Both the position numbers and the translations under genes were made by a program. Under the pieces are notes generated by a model that saw nothing but the letters and a program-made list of their open reading frames with translations, ran no database searches and was not told the DNA's origin. Shown piece by piece: positions 52,842 through 60,569 of a stretch of 64,000 bases of DNA. How positions within the stretch are numbered: position 1 is the stretch's first letter; every line of letters starts with the position of its first letter. The DNA comes from Mucilaginibacter_A sp965201005 (GTDB lineage: Bacteria > Bacteroidota > Bacteroidia > Sphingobacteriales > Sphingobacteriaceae), in NCBI RefSeq assembly GCF_965201005.1, contig NZ_OZ241747.1, positions 1,550,001 through 1,614,000 of the forward strand, written 5' to 3'.

Positions 52842-53618
52842 TTAGGCGTTTAACCCGCCGTCCATTAAAATATTTTCCCCGTTGATGTAAGCTCCCGCTT
52901 CCGAAGCAAGCAGCACTACCAAACCTTTGATATCATCCTGATTGGCCATTCTTTTAAGCGGGACTTTTTTGCAGTAATTTTGAAGAAAAGCTTCGGGCTG
53001 ATTGTTGAACAACCCACCCGGACTAATACAATTTACCCGGACGTTTTTACCGGCCAGCACCTGCGCCAGATATTTGGTGAAATTCATCAGCCCGGCGTTA
53101 TGAAAAAAATAATCCGGCGGCGGAATGCCCATATCGGTGCCTTCGTAATTGGAAAGGTCCGGGCCGAACATGCCCATCATCGAACCGATATTGATGATGC
53201 TCCCGCCGCCGTTTTGCACAATCAGATCGGCCAATTCCCGCGTAATATCCACCGAACCGGTCGCGTTTACTTGCATGGATTCGGCAAAACTGGCAATATC
53301 ATCATCATAACTTTTCATCGGCCTGGAAACGGCATTGTTGATAAAAACATCCAGCTTGCCAAATTTTTCGAGAACTGTTTTTTTTAGGTTTAACACGGAT
53401 TGATGGTCTCCCTGATCTAATCCCAAAGCGTGTACGTCCAAATCTTTTGCCCGAAAATTTTCTGCAACCTGTTCTGCGTTCTTCAGGTTTCGCGAAGCGA
53501 TAATCACTTTGCCGTCTGCTTCGGCCAAGCCTTCCACGATACATTTACCGTAATTGCCGGCACCGCCGCTCACCAAAACCACTTTGTTTTTTAGGCTGAA
53601 CAGTTCTTTTACATTCAT
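52842..53618 (-). CDS. Short-chain dehydrogenase lacking the catalytic lysine
   Basis: This 258-aa SDR-fold protein has a cofactor loop SGGAGNYGK (17-25), NNAVSRP (94-100), Ser146 in NIGSMMG and Tyr170. Four residues after Tyr, where SDRs have Lys, is Asn174 (YFFHN); the DNA codon is AAC. The partner SDR 13 bp downstream keeps YGVTK. It may be an impaired enzyme, one with an altered proton relay, or a partner in a heteromer. The C-terminus MDGGLNA is normal. Confidence 0.82.
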   Translation of the reverse strand: MNVKELFSLKNKVVLVSGGAGNYGKCIVEGLAEADGKVIIASRNLKNAEQVAENFRAKDLDVHALGLDQGDHQSVLNLKKTVLEKFGKLDVFINNAVSRPMKSYDDDIASFAESMQVNATGSVDITRELADLIVQNGGGSIINIGSMMGMFGPDLSNYEGTDMGIPPPDYFFHNAGLMNFTKYLAQVLAGKNVRVNCISPGGLFNNQPEAFLQNYCKKVPLKRMANQDDIKGLVVLLASEAGAYINGENILMDGGLNA

Positions 53619-53639
53619 TTTTTTTCAGGTCGAAGTGTG

Positions 53640-54563
53640 TTAATGATATAACCGGATTGTTTTTCCGCCTTGCTGCAAACTCTCTTTGGCGGCAATCAGC
53701 GTGCGGATGATATTTTCTGTTTTAAAAAAATCAAGCCTGGATTTACCTTGCTCAACAGAGCGTACAAACTCAATGATATTGTCGCGGAACATGGCGTATG
53801 AGTTTTTAATTTCGATCAGCCGCCAGCCTTGCTGCCCAAAAATTGAAATTTGGAAAGTGCCCGAAATCTCCATAAAAAGGTTTACGATCACTTGCAAACC
53901 TCCTTCAAAAGTGATGTGGACAATATCTTTCCCGCTTTCGCCAATGTGTTTTACGGTGATCGGTTTGGCATCGTCCAGCAACATAAAGACACCTTCCAGC
54001 AGGTGCACGCCGTATTTTATCCAGTCTTTTTTGCCGGTCGCGGTAATCAGTTCCAGTTTTCCTAAAGCCGGAAATTCAATCTTCGTATTGCGTGCCTCAA
54101 CCGAATAACGCATGGAAGAGCAGGACATAATTAGCTTTCCTTTGGCATTTTCCTGCGAAAAATAATCTAAATCCGCCTGATCTGCCGCCAGTGGTTTATC
54201 AATAAAAATCGGAATATTGGCATCGATAAAAGATTTTGCCATCGCCACATGGTTTTCCGGGTCATCGCGCGAAAGGATGACCGCATCAACCTGGCCAATC
54301 ATTTCTTCGGCGGTTTGCACGATATTTTTGATGCCCGTAGTTTTGGCAATACTTTTGGAAACTTCCTGTTCCTGCGTCCAAACACATGTAACACAGGCAT
54401 TTGGCAAGCCCAAGGTATCTTGGTTAGCCTGCAAATAAGCGGCCACGGCCGGATAACCAACGCGGGAGATTTCGGCGGCGTCAAACTGCCCGTTTATGAT
54501 GGCCGACCAGGAATACGGATGCGCATTGCCGGTACTCATGCCGAGTATGCCAATTTTTATCAT
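53640..54563 (-). CDS. Gfo/Idh/MocA-family oxidoreductase, cytosolic
   Basis: This 307-aa protein has an NAD-binding start (IKIGILGMSTGNAHPYSW), a DAVILSRDD strand and FIDKPLA, the EKP-like catalytic Lys region. No signal peptide is seen. These enzymes oxidise sugars, inositols or sugar acids. It lies between the aldo/keto reductase and the SDR pair. The GNxHxYSW loop resembles Bacteroidetes homologs of unknown substrate. Confidence 0.83.
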   Translation of the reverse strand: MIKIGILGMSTGNAHPYSWSAIINGQFDAAEISRVGYPAVAAYLQANQDTLGLPNACVTCVWTQEQEVSKSIAKTTGIKNIVQTAEEMIGQVDAVILSRDDPENHVAMAKSFIDANIPIFIDKPLAADQADLDYFSQENAKGKLIMSCSSMRYSVEARNTKIEFPALGKLELITATGKKDWIKYGVHLLEGVFMLLDDAKPITVKHIGESGKDIVHITFEGGLQVIVNLFMEISGTFQISIFGQQGWRLIEIKNSYAMFRDNIIEFVRSVEQGKSRLDFFKTENIIRTLIAAKESLQQGGKTIRLYH

Positions 54564-54576
54564 TTGGTTTTATTTG

Positions 54577-54667
54577 ATGCTTCTTTTATCAACATAAATT
54601 TAGGGTGATAAAAACAGTATGCGGCAGCCGAAACCAGCTTGGGCAATGCTGTTTTTACCGTATAAAA
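54577..54667. repeat. Mixed motif A/B pair plus extra B copy
   Basis: A motif A arm (54577-54588) is paired with a variant B arm TAAAAACAGTAT (54609-54620), followed by a further B copy (54656-54667). It fills the 106-bp gap between the AKR and Gfo/Idh genes and is the only clear A/B hybrid palindrome. Confidence 0.85.
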
Positions 54668-54669
54668 AT

Positions 54670-55626
54670 TCAGGTGAGCCAGCCTTGTTTGTCCCAGTTT
54701 GGCAAATTTAAAAACTCCGGTTCGGGGTAAGCCAACGCCTGTGCCTGTTGCAGTTCTGTTTTAGACAGGTAATTTACTGCGGCAATTTCTAAAGCCTGTT
54801 TTAAATATTTTGGATGATCGATACCAATCAAAACACCGGAAACCTGCGGAAAAGACAATGCAAAACGGGTTGCCAACGTGGCCAGATCAATCTTGAGCTG
54901 TTGCATCAAAGGCTGATAATTTTGCAAATGTTCTTCAACTTTGCGCAAGGCCGGATGCAGGTTTTGGCCTTTATCACTTAATAAACCTTTTAATAAAACC
55001 GAACGCACGATCAACCCGACACCGTTTTTTTGCGCTTGATCAAACAGTTCTGCCTGCCGCTGGTCCATCAAATTAAAAGGGATTTGTATCACATCCCAAC
55101 AACGGGCATCTATGGCAGCTGCTGTTTGATGATTGGTATAAGTTGATACGCCGGTCGCACGGATTTTTCCCGATGATTTTAGTTCTGAAAACACCGATTT
55201 TACATCATCATGTTTTAATAACTCCGGATCAGCTTGATGCAGCATAAAAATATCCACATAATCGGTTTGCAGCGCGGTCAGGCTTTCCCGTAAAGAAGAT
55301 TCAATATTGATTTTTAATTTTTGACAAGACGGGATTTTATTGTCGGCATCTAAAAAGTGGCTGCATTTTGTTGCGATAATAACCTGGTGCCGACTTCCTT
55401 TGAAAGCTTTGCCAATGATGTTTTCACTGCAACCATAAACGCGGGCCGTATCAAAAAAGTTGATTCCTTTTGCAAAAGCAGTTTGTAGTAAACGGATGGC
55501 TTCTGTTTCAGAAAGCATATCGCTGGCCGAATGCACGCCTATACCGTAAGGCATACCAATCTCTGCGCAGCCAAATGCAACTTCTGATACCTGCAGGCCG
55601 GTTTTGCCTAATGCTCTTTTTATCAT
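54670..55626 (-). CDS. Aldo/keto reductase
   Basis: This 318-aa AKR has FDTARVYGCSENIIG (catalytic Asp and Tyr), ATKCSHF (catalytic Lys), FMLHQAD (catalytic His) and a C-terminal VLIGIDHPKYL segment. It reduces aldehydes or ketones, or oxidises sugars, with NAD(P)H. It is two bases downstream of the aldolase gene, so it may process an aldolase product such as lactaldehyde or tartronate semialdehyde. Confidence 0.9.
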   Translation of the reverse strand: MIKRALGKTGLQVSEVAFGCAEIGMPYGIGVHSASDMLSETEAIRLLQTAFAKGINFFDTARVYGCSENIIGKAFKGSRHQVIIATKCSHFLDADNKIPSCQKLKINIESSLRESLTALQTDYVDIFMLHQADPELLKHDDVKSVFSELKSSGKIRATGVSTYTNHQTAAAIDARCWDVIQIPFNLMDQRQAELFDQAQKNGVGLIVRSVLLKGLLSDKGQNLHPALRKVEEHLQNYQPLMQQLKIDLATLATRFALSFPQVSGVLIGIDHPKYLKQALEIAAVNYLSKTELQQAQALAYPEPEFLNLPNWDKQGWLT

Positions 55627-55628
55627 AA

Positions 55629-56435
55629 TTATTTATAAGCTTCTAAATCAGAGCCCTTTGCCGGTTTGGATTGATTAAAAGTGCTGATCAAACTATTGCA
55701 ATAGGCAGACAGGCCAACCACATCTGCACCAACATTTATAAACTGGTAGCCCATACTTATAAATTCATCCAGCATACCGATCCCGCCGGTAGTTGCCGCA
55801 AATTTGCCGTGTTTTTTGGCTACTTCTGCTACTTTTTTGCGCGCATCGAGCAATAATGGATTGTTCCAGTCGCCAGGTGCGCCAATACTCTGGCTAAAAT
55901 CTCCGGGACCAAAAAACAGCATGTCAAAACCATCAAGTTTTGCAATTTCTTCCAGCTCGTCCATTGCTTCGATATCTTCAATTTGGAAAACCACAAAACG
56001 TTGGCGGTTGGCCTGTTTCAGATATTCTTGGAAGTCCATATTGGTGTAAGCGCCATCTGCGCTGCCGCCGTCCATTGCGCGGCGGCCGGTTGGATAAAAG
56101 CGCGTTATTTCGATAATTTTTTGGGCATCTGCAACGCTCATTACGTGCGGCACCAAAATGCCGGTGGCATCCAGTTCCAGCGGTTTTACATAATCGCTGT
56201 AACTGCCCCGCGGAATGCGCACCATCAAATCGGTATCATGTGTTTTGCTGGCCCAAACGTGCGCGCTGTAAACCGACCAGTTTTGCGCCAGATGTTCCTG
56301 ATCCACCCAAACACAATCGAAACCGCTCATGGCAGCAATTTCTGTGGACACCGCATCCGCAATATTCACTTTAAAACAACTGGCCGTTTCGCCGGCGCGC
56401 AGTTTTCTCAATACTTTACTTTCCCTCATTTGCAT
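55629..56435 (-). CDS. HpcH/HpaI-family class II 2-oxo acid aldolase
   Basis: This 268-aa protein has WVDQEHLA with base His48, MVRIPRGSY with Arg, VFQIEDIEAMDELEEI with metal-binding Glu, and FFGPGDFSQSIG with metal-binding Asp. The family cleaves 4-hydroxy-2-oxo acids, such as 2-keto-3-deoxy sugar acids or 4-hydroxy-2-oxoheptanedioate, to pyruvate plus an aldehyde. With the dehydrogenases beside it, a 2-keto-3-deoxy acid route from rhamnose or a uronic acid is plausible. Met3 (56429) is an alternative start. Confidence 0.88.
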   Translation of the reverse strand: MQMRESKVLRKLRAGETASCFKVNIADAVSTEIAAMSGFDCVWVDQEHLAQNWSVYSAHVWASKTHDTDLMVRIPRGSYSDYVKPLELDATGILVPHVMSVADAQKIIEITRFYPTGRRAMDGGSADGAYTNMDFQEYLKQANRQRFVVFQIEDIEAMDELEEIAKLDGFDMLFFGPGDFSQSIGAPGDWNNPLLLDARKKVAEVAKKHGKFAATTGGIGMLDEFISMGYQFINVGADVVGLSAYCNSLISTFNQSKPAKGSDLEAYK

Positions 56436-56456
56436 GATTTATAATTTTTTAGGCGA

Positions 56457-56468
56457 TAAAAACAGCAT
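56457..56468 (-). repeat. Single motif B copy after the HEAT gene
   Basis: TTTTTTAGGCGA then TAAAAACAGCAT in the 44-bp gap between the HEAT and aldolase genes; a second B copy lies 187 bp away inside the HEAT gene (56656). Confidence 0.8.
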
Positions 56469-56479
56469 CAACAAAACCT

Positions 56480-57394
56480 TCAATCCCCGCAGTGCATTAC
56501 CCGCAAAATGGCATTGGCCGCGGCAACCTGCACATCCGTGTTTTCATCGTTTAACAACTTTTGTAAAACCTGTAAATCGTTTTTATTTCCGCCTAAACCC
56601 AAAGCTTCGGCAAGCTCATAACGCTGGCCGGTTTCGCCGGTCAAATAAGTAAGCAATGCTGTTTTTACCGGTGTTTTTTCGGGTGATTGATCATGTACAA
56701 AAAAACTGCTTAAAACATAAATCCTTGCCGGATCATCCTGTTTTAAATTTTGTAAACACTGACCTAAACGCTTTATTGTTAAAGCGTTAACTTTAGGTTT
56801 AAAACGTAATGCATAAGCAGCGTAACGGTAATCCGTTTCATCTTTAGATAGTAAAAGTTCTGATAATCGGTTTTCATCAGTTTCTTTATTACTGTTTGAC
56901 AGCACCCATCTCGCCATGCCTTTAAAGCCGTTGGTGCCGGTATCAGCAAGTAATTTTATTTCCGGAAGCGGTTCTTTAAAACCCAGCTTACCTAAGCTTT
57001 CTAAAGCTGTCAACTGTGTTTTTCGGTCTGCCCCGCTTTTAAACTGATTAAAAAGCTCATCAATATAATGCCGATATTTTTCATGCTGATGTACATTCAA
57101 TCTCGCCAAAACCCTTGTTGCACCAATCAGATTATCTGGCGATGCTTCTTTTAGCAGTATAAATTCTGCTTCCAGCCCGGCGGTTTGCCCTACCCGGATT
57201 AGGTTTTCGGCTGCGTGTACTTTTATAAAAAACGTTTCACCATTTTTAACCGCGTGTTTAAGCACTGCCAGGCTTTGCGCGCAAACCTTATGGTCAGCTT
57301 GGGCATTTACCGTTTCGTTTCCTGCCAACATCGTTAAAAAAGAGATTAAAAAAAGCCGGATGATCAATTTATCTATAATTGGTGCAGTTGCCAC
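56480..57394 (-). CDS. HEAT-repeat protein, probably exported
   Basis: This is about 304 aa from GTG at 57394, or about 295 from TTG at 57367, which would begin directly at the signal-like stretch LIIRLFLISFLTMLAGN. The rest consists of paired helices with HEAT character (HAAENLIRVGQTAGLEAEFILLKEA, YRYAAYALRF, RYELAEALGLGGNKNDLQVLQKLL and DVQVAAANAILRV). No catalytic motif is present; it may be a scaffold. It is first in the aldolase operon and follows promoter module copy 4. It carries two motif copies: B at 56656-56667 (VKTAL) and A at 57142-57153 (LKEAS). Confidence 0.75.
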   Translation of the reverse strand: MATAPIIDKLIIRLFLISFLTMLAGNETVNAQADHKVCAQSLAVLKHAVKNGETFFIKVHAAENLIRVGQTAGLEAEFILLKEASPDNLIGATRVLARLNVHQHEKYRHYIDELFNQFKSGADRKTQLTALESLGKLGFKEPLPEIKLLADTGTNGFKGMARWVLSNSNKETDENRLSELLLSKDETDYRYAAYALRFKPKVNALTIKRLGQCLQNLKQDDPARIYVLSSFFVHDQSPEKTPVKTALLTYLTGETGQRYELAEALGLGGNKNDLQVLQKLLNDENTDVQVAAANAILRVMHCGD

Positions 57395-57456
57395 AGGCCG
57401 AAATTATTGGTTTGAACGGGTTAATACCAAACAAAAATACCTCAGCATGTCAGTTT

Positions 57457-57514
57457 CAAATGTAAATTATGATTTGCCGCTATCGGTGCTACTTTTTGCT
57501 GTTTTTATGATACT
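57457..57514 (-). promoter_or_regulatory. Shared promoter module, copy 4 (HEAT/aldolase operon)
   Basis: Minus strand: a 26-bp element from AGTATCATAAA to CAAAAAGTAG (57514-57489), 24 bp, then TACATTTG (57464-57457). It lies in the 349-bp divergent gap before the Gfo/Idh gene. The rest of that gap is A+T-rich with only weak promoter-like sequence toward 57744. Confidence 0.8.
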
Positions 57515-57743
57515 TTTTTTCAGAATGCCAAAATCTGCCGTTGGCTTTTTTATGGGCAAATTTTCAAATATTGCAAATGCCGGGTGAAATTGCGAACCAA
57601 TGAATTATTACATTTTTCAATTCAAAATTCAAGCTTACTTCGCTGCAATTGTTACAATTGTAATTATTGCTTGTTAAAATATTTTCATTGTAATAAAGTA
57701 TAATTGTGCATTCAATTATATCTTATCATTTAATTCCTAGTTT

Positions 57744-58829
57744 ATGATCAGCATAAAAAAATATTTAGCAGCAGCGGCGATGCTGTTTTTATCAGGCATA
57801 ACTTTGGCTCAAAACCCGTTAAAAGTTGTGGTTGCAGGTTTGAATCACGATCATATCCATGGCATTTTAAGCCAGTATAATAAAGGTAACGTAGCCATCA
57901 TTGCTATTGCCGAACCCAACAAACAGCTGCAGCAAAAATTTGCCAGGCTTTATCATCTGCCCGAAAATTTGTTTTATGATGATTTAAAAACGGCCTTAGC
58001 CCACCAAAAACCGGATGCTGTTTTGGGTTATAACGCGGTAGGGAAGCACTTGGAAGTGGTGGAAACTTGCGCGCCTTTTGGCATACCTGTGATGGTGGAA
58101 AAACCGCTGGCCGCCACACTTGCACAGGCCAAACAGATTGAAAAGCTGGCCAATCAATATCATATCAAAGTGCTCACTAATTTTGAAACCACCTGGTACC
58201 CGGCCAATAAAACGGTTTATGATATGGTGGATCAGGACAGTATCGGTATAATTAGAAAAATGGTTGTCCATGACGGGCATCAGGGACCGAAAGAAATCAA
58301 TTGTAGTCCTGAATTTTTAAGCTGGCTGACAGACCCGGTTTTGAACGGGGCAGGAGCTTTAAACGATTTTGGCTGCTATGGTGCCGATTTGATGACCTGG
58401 CTGATGAAAGGCCGCAAACCCATTGCCGTTACCGCCGTTACGCGCCATTACAAGCCCGAAATCTATCCGAAAGTGGATGATGATGCCACCATTATTGTAG
58501 AATATCCCGAAGCTACCGGTTTGATCGAGGCTTCCTGGAACTGGCCGTTTTCGATTAAAGATATGGAGGTTTTTGGGCAGAGGGGTTACATACATGCGCT
58601 TGATAATAACCACCTGGTGACCAGAATGCGTGAAAATAAAAAAGGTGCCAAAACCGCTGAACCTTTGGCCGCAGATATTAGTTCGCCCATTAATTACCTG
58701 ACGGCTGTTTTGCGGAACAAAATCCCGGGAACGGACGATTTGTCTTCCCTGAAATACAACATGATTGTGATGGAAATTTTGGATGCCGCCAAAAGATCGG
58801 CCGCAACGGGCAAACGGATTGTGTTGTAG
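57744..58829 (+). CDS. Exported Gfo/Idh/MocA-family protein
   Basis: This 361-aa protein has a signal peptide (1-22, MLFLSGITLAQ). The Rossmann half is VVVAGLNHDHIHGI, and VMVEKPLA holds the EKP Lys. The second half has GALNDFGCYGADLMTWLM and VEYPEATGLIEASWNW. An exported Gfo/Idh enzyme with a tightly bound cofactor recalls GH109-type glycosidases, but the GH109 motifs of 14511-15863 are absent. It is divergent from the HEAT operon. A motif B copy (57780-57791) encodes MLFLS. Confidence 0.83.
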   Translation: MISIKKYLAAAAMLFLSGITLAQNPLKVVVAGLNHDHIHGILSQYNKGNVAIIAIAEPNKQLQQKFARLYHLPENLFYDDLKTALAHQKPDAVLGYNAVGKHLEVVETCAPFGIPVMVEKPLAATLAQAKQIEKLANQYHIKVLTNFETTWYPANKTVYDMVDQDSIGIIRKMVVHDGHQGPKEINCSPEFLSWLTDPVLNGAGALNDFGCYGADLMTWLMKGRKPIAVTAVTRHYKPEIYPKVDDDATIIVEYPEATGLIEASWNWPFSIKDMEVFGQRGYIHALDNNHLVTRMRENKKGAKTAEPLAADISSPINYLTAVLRNKIPGTDDLSSLKYNMIVMEILDAAKRSAATGKRIVL

Positions 58830-58848
58830 CTGATTGTATTTTCAGCCA

Positions 58849-58917
58849 ATGCTTCTTTTATCACCTTATTTTCAGTGTGATGATTTGTGCGATGCTTCTT
58901 TTATCGACTGTTTTTCA
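58849..58917 (+). repeat. Two direct motif A copies after the Gfo/Idh gene
   Basis: ATGCTTCTTTTATC at 58849 and 58892, both on the + strand. They follow the stop codon by 19 bp, with imperfect TTTTCAGTG segments after each. Confidence 0.85.
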
Positions 58918-58972
58918 GTGGGATAATTTGGGAAGTTGATTCATTTATTTCTTAAACGCAATTCAATTCAGC

Positions 58973-59010
58973 AAAAAACCCGACACAATTTAAGCGTGTT
59001 TGGGTTTTTT
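58973..59010. terminator. Rho-independent terminator
   Basis: AAAAAACCC-g-ACAC (58973-58986) pairs with GTGT-tt-GGGTTTTTT (58996-59010), leaving a 9-nt loop and a T-run. It is the most conventional terminator in the window and would end the Gfo/Idh transcript. Confidence 0.8.
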
Positions 59011-59067
59011 GATTTTGAATGGAGCAGTTTATTTCAACAGAAATCATAGTTTATTAATTTTTGTCAT

Positions 59068-60024
59068 TTGCATCAACAACCAGCTTCAACGCCTCCGGGA
59101 AATTTGCTTTATCTGCGGATTGAACCTGATACCGGGCCTGACACAAAAGTTTTAGCCTGGGTTTTGTCTGCCCTGAATTTATCTTTCCACAGTTTTATTT
59201 TGGCAGAGTTGTATTTCAGGAACAGCGAAGTAAAAGCTTCCATAAAAAAAGAAATCAATGTTTTTGCGGCCGAATGCAGTTTACCGATACATGATCTAAA
59301 ACTGGTTGATCAGGGTTTGACACTTTCAGTTGGCATCAACGCGCTGAACGGACAATACCGGTTGCTTAAAAATGCCGCACTTTTAAAAGAAGAACTGTTT
59401 ACGTTGTTTGTTGATACTGTTTTTAGCCCGGAAATTTTCAACCCGGATGTTATCAGGAAGTTATCAGCCCGGTACAATGCCAAACAACGCATCGAAATAT
59501 TTAAACCTTTTGCAGATTTAACAGAACGGCCACAATTGCACTTGTATTTTGGCAAAGCTGCCAGCAGTTTACATTTATTTTGGCAGTGGGCAGATTTATC
59601 TTTAAAAAGCAGTTTGGTACCGGAGGCCGTTAAATTAACAAAAGAACCTGTTGAAACTTATTACCAATACATCAAAACCGGCGAAGAAAATGACCTGTTT
59701 GGCAAAAGGCCCAAGTATGAAAAGGTACTGATTAAGGAAAACCCAAAGCACGATTTATATCCTTATCAACTGCAAAAGGCGGTTGCAAAAGGTAAAAAAT
59801 ATACATTCAACAGGCAGCTTTCGGCTACGGTTTTTGTAAAAAACAATTTTTACGAAATCAGTTTGCCGGAATTGCTGCTCAGCGTAAAACACGAAACCCG
59901 AAGCGGCGCAGAAAAAGCTTTTGATGCTGCCCTGGCCGCTTTGATCTTGCAGCTTGAAAAAACTGATCGGCAGCCTGAAAAAGCTAATCTGATCAAACTA
60001 AAATCAATTTTAAACATCAGTTAA
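59068..60024 (+). CDS. Uncharacterised protein, no ATG start
   Basis: This 318-aa frame has no internal Met; translation would begin at TTG 59068 or at an ATT at 59053, after the in-frame stop at 59047-59049. It contains NLLYLRIEPDTGPDT, FILAELYFRN, LTLSVGINALNGQYRLL and a Lys-rich C-terminal half. No signal peptide or membrane helix is evident. I do not recognise a family, although codon use looks normal and coding. A variant motif copy (ATACTGTTTTTA, 59414-59425) encodes DTVFS. It is convergent with the PAS gene 5 bp downstream. Confidence 0.7.
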   Translation: MHQQPASTPPGNLLYLRIEPDTGPDTKVLAWVLSALNLSFHSFILAELYFRNSEVKASIKKEINVFAAECSLPIHDLKLVDQGLTLSVGINALNGQYRLLKNAALLKEELFTLFVDTVFSPEIFNPDVIRKLSARYNAKQRIEIFKPFADLTERPQLHLYFGKAASSLHLFWQWADLSLKSSLVPEAVKLTKEPVETYYQYIKTGEENDLFGKRPKYEKVLIKENPKHDLYPYQLQKAVAKGKKYTFNRQLSATVFVKNNFYEISLPELLLSVKHETRSGAEKAFDAALAALILQLEKTDRQPEKANLIKLKSILNIS

Positions 60025-60029
60025 ACGAC

Positions 60030-60461
60030 TTACGCTTTTTTCTTGCGGTTTTTTTTGCCCGGCATCTTATCGGTGATGTTTCTGGTGGTGCAAAGTATAA
60101 ATTCCACTTCGCCATCTGCAGAAAAAATCGGTTCATAAATGGCCTGCCACCAGCTTGGATGGATGATGTTGCCTTTTTCATCGGTCAAATCATACTGCAC
60201 GGCCGGCAGATGGACTGTTTCTTTTTTGGTGATGGCTTCGTTCAGCATATCATGGATCAGCAGTGCACTGTCCTCGTTTTTGCTGTTCCATTTATATATT
60301 TCGGTCACACTTTTACCGATAATATCCATGCCTGCCGTGCGGCTGACTGCCTCAAAAGCGGCATTATATTTAACAATAGTAAAATACGGGCTATCGGGTT
60401 TAATTAAAATAAGTGGTTCTGTGGATTGATTAAACAAATGATCTTCAAGGAGTTCGGACAT
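60030..60461 (-). CDS. Single PAS-domain protein
   Basis: This is 143 aa from the ATG at 60461. One PAS fold fills it: LILIKPDSPYFTIVKYNAAFEAVS, MDIIGKSVTEIY and FILCTTRNITDK at the end. It has no output domain, and a basic tail KKNRKKKA. It may be a lone sensor that pairs with another protein. The ligand is unknown. Confidence 0.8.
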   Translation of the reverse strand: MSELLEDHLFNQSTEPLILIKPDSPYFTIVKYNAAFEAVSRTAGMDIIGKSVTEIYKWNSKNEDSALLIHDMLNEAITKKETVHLPAVQYDLTDEKGNIIHPSWWQAIYEPIFSADGEVEFILCTTRNITDKMPGKKNRKKKA

Positions 60462-60569
60462 ATTATCAGCGGTATAAACTATTTCCAAATATAATTAAAT
60501 TCTTCAACTGAAAAAATGGACCGACTTTAAGAATTTTACTTTCAGGCGATTTTTTTAATTCAGAAGAAC

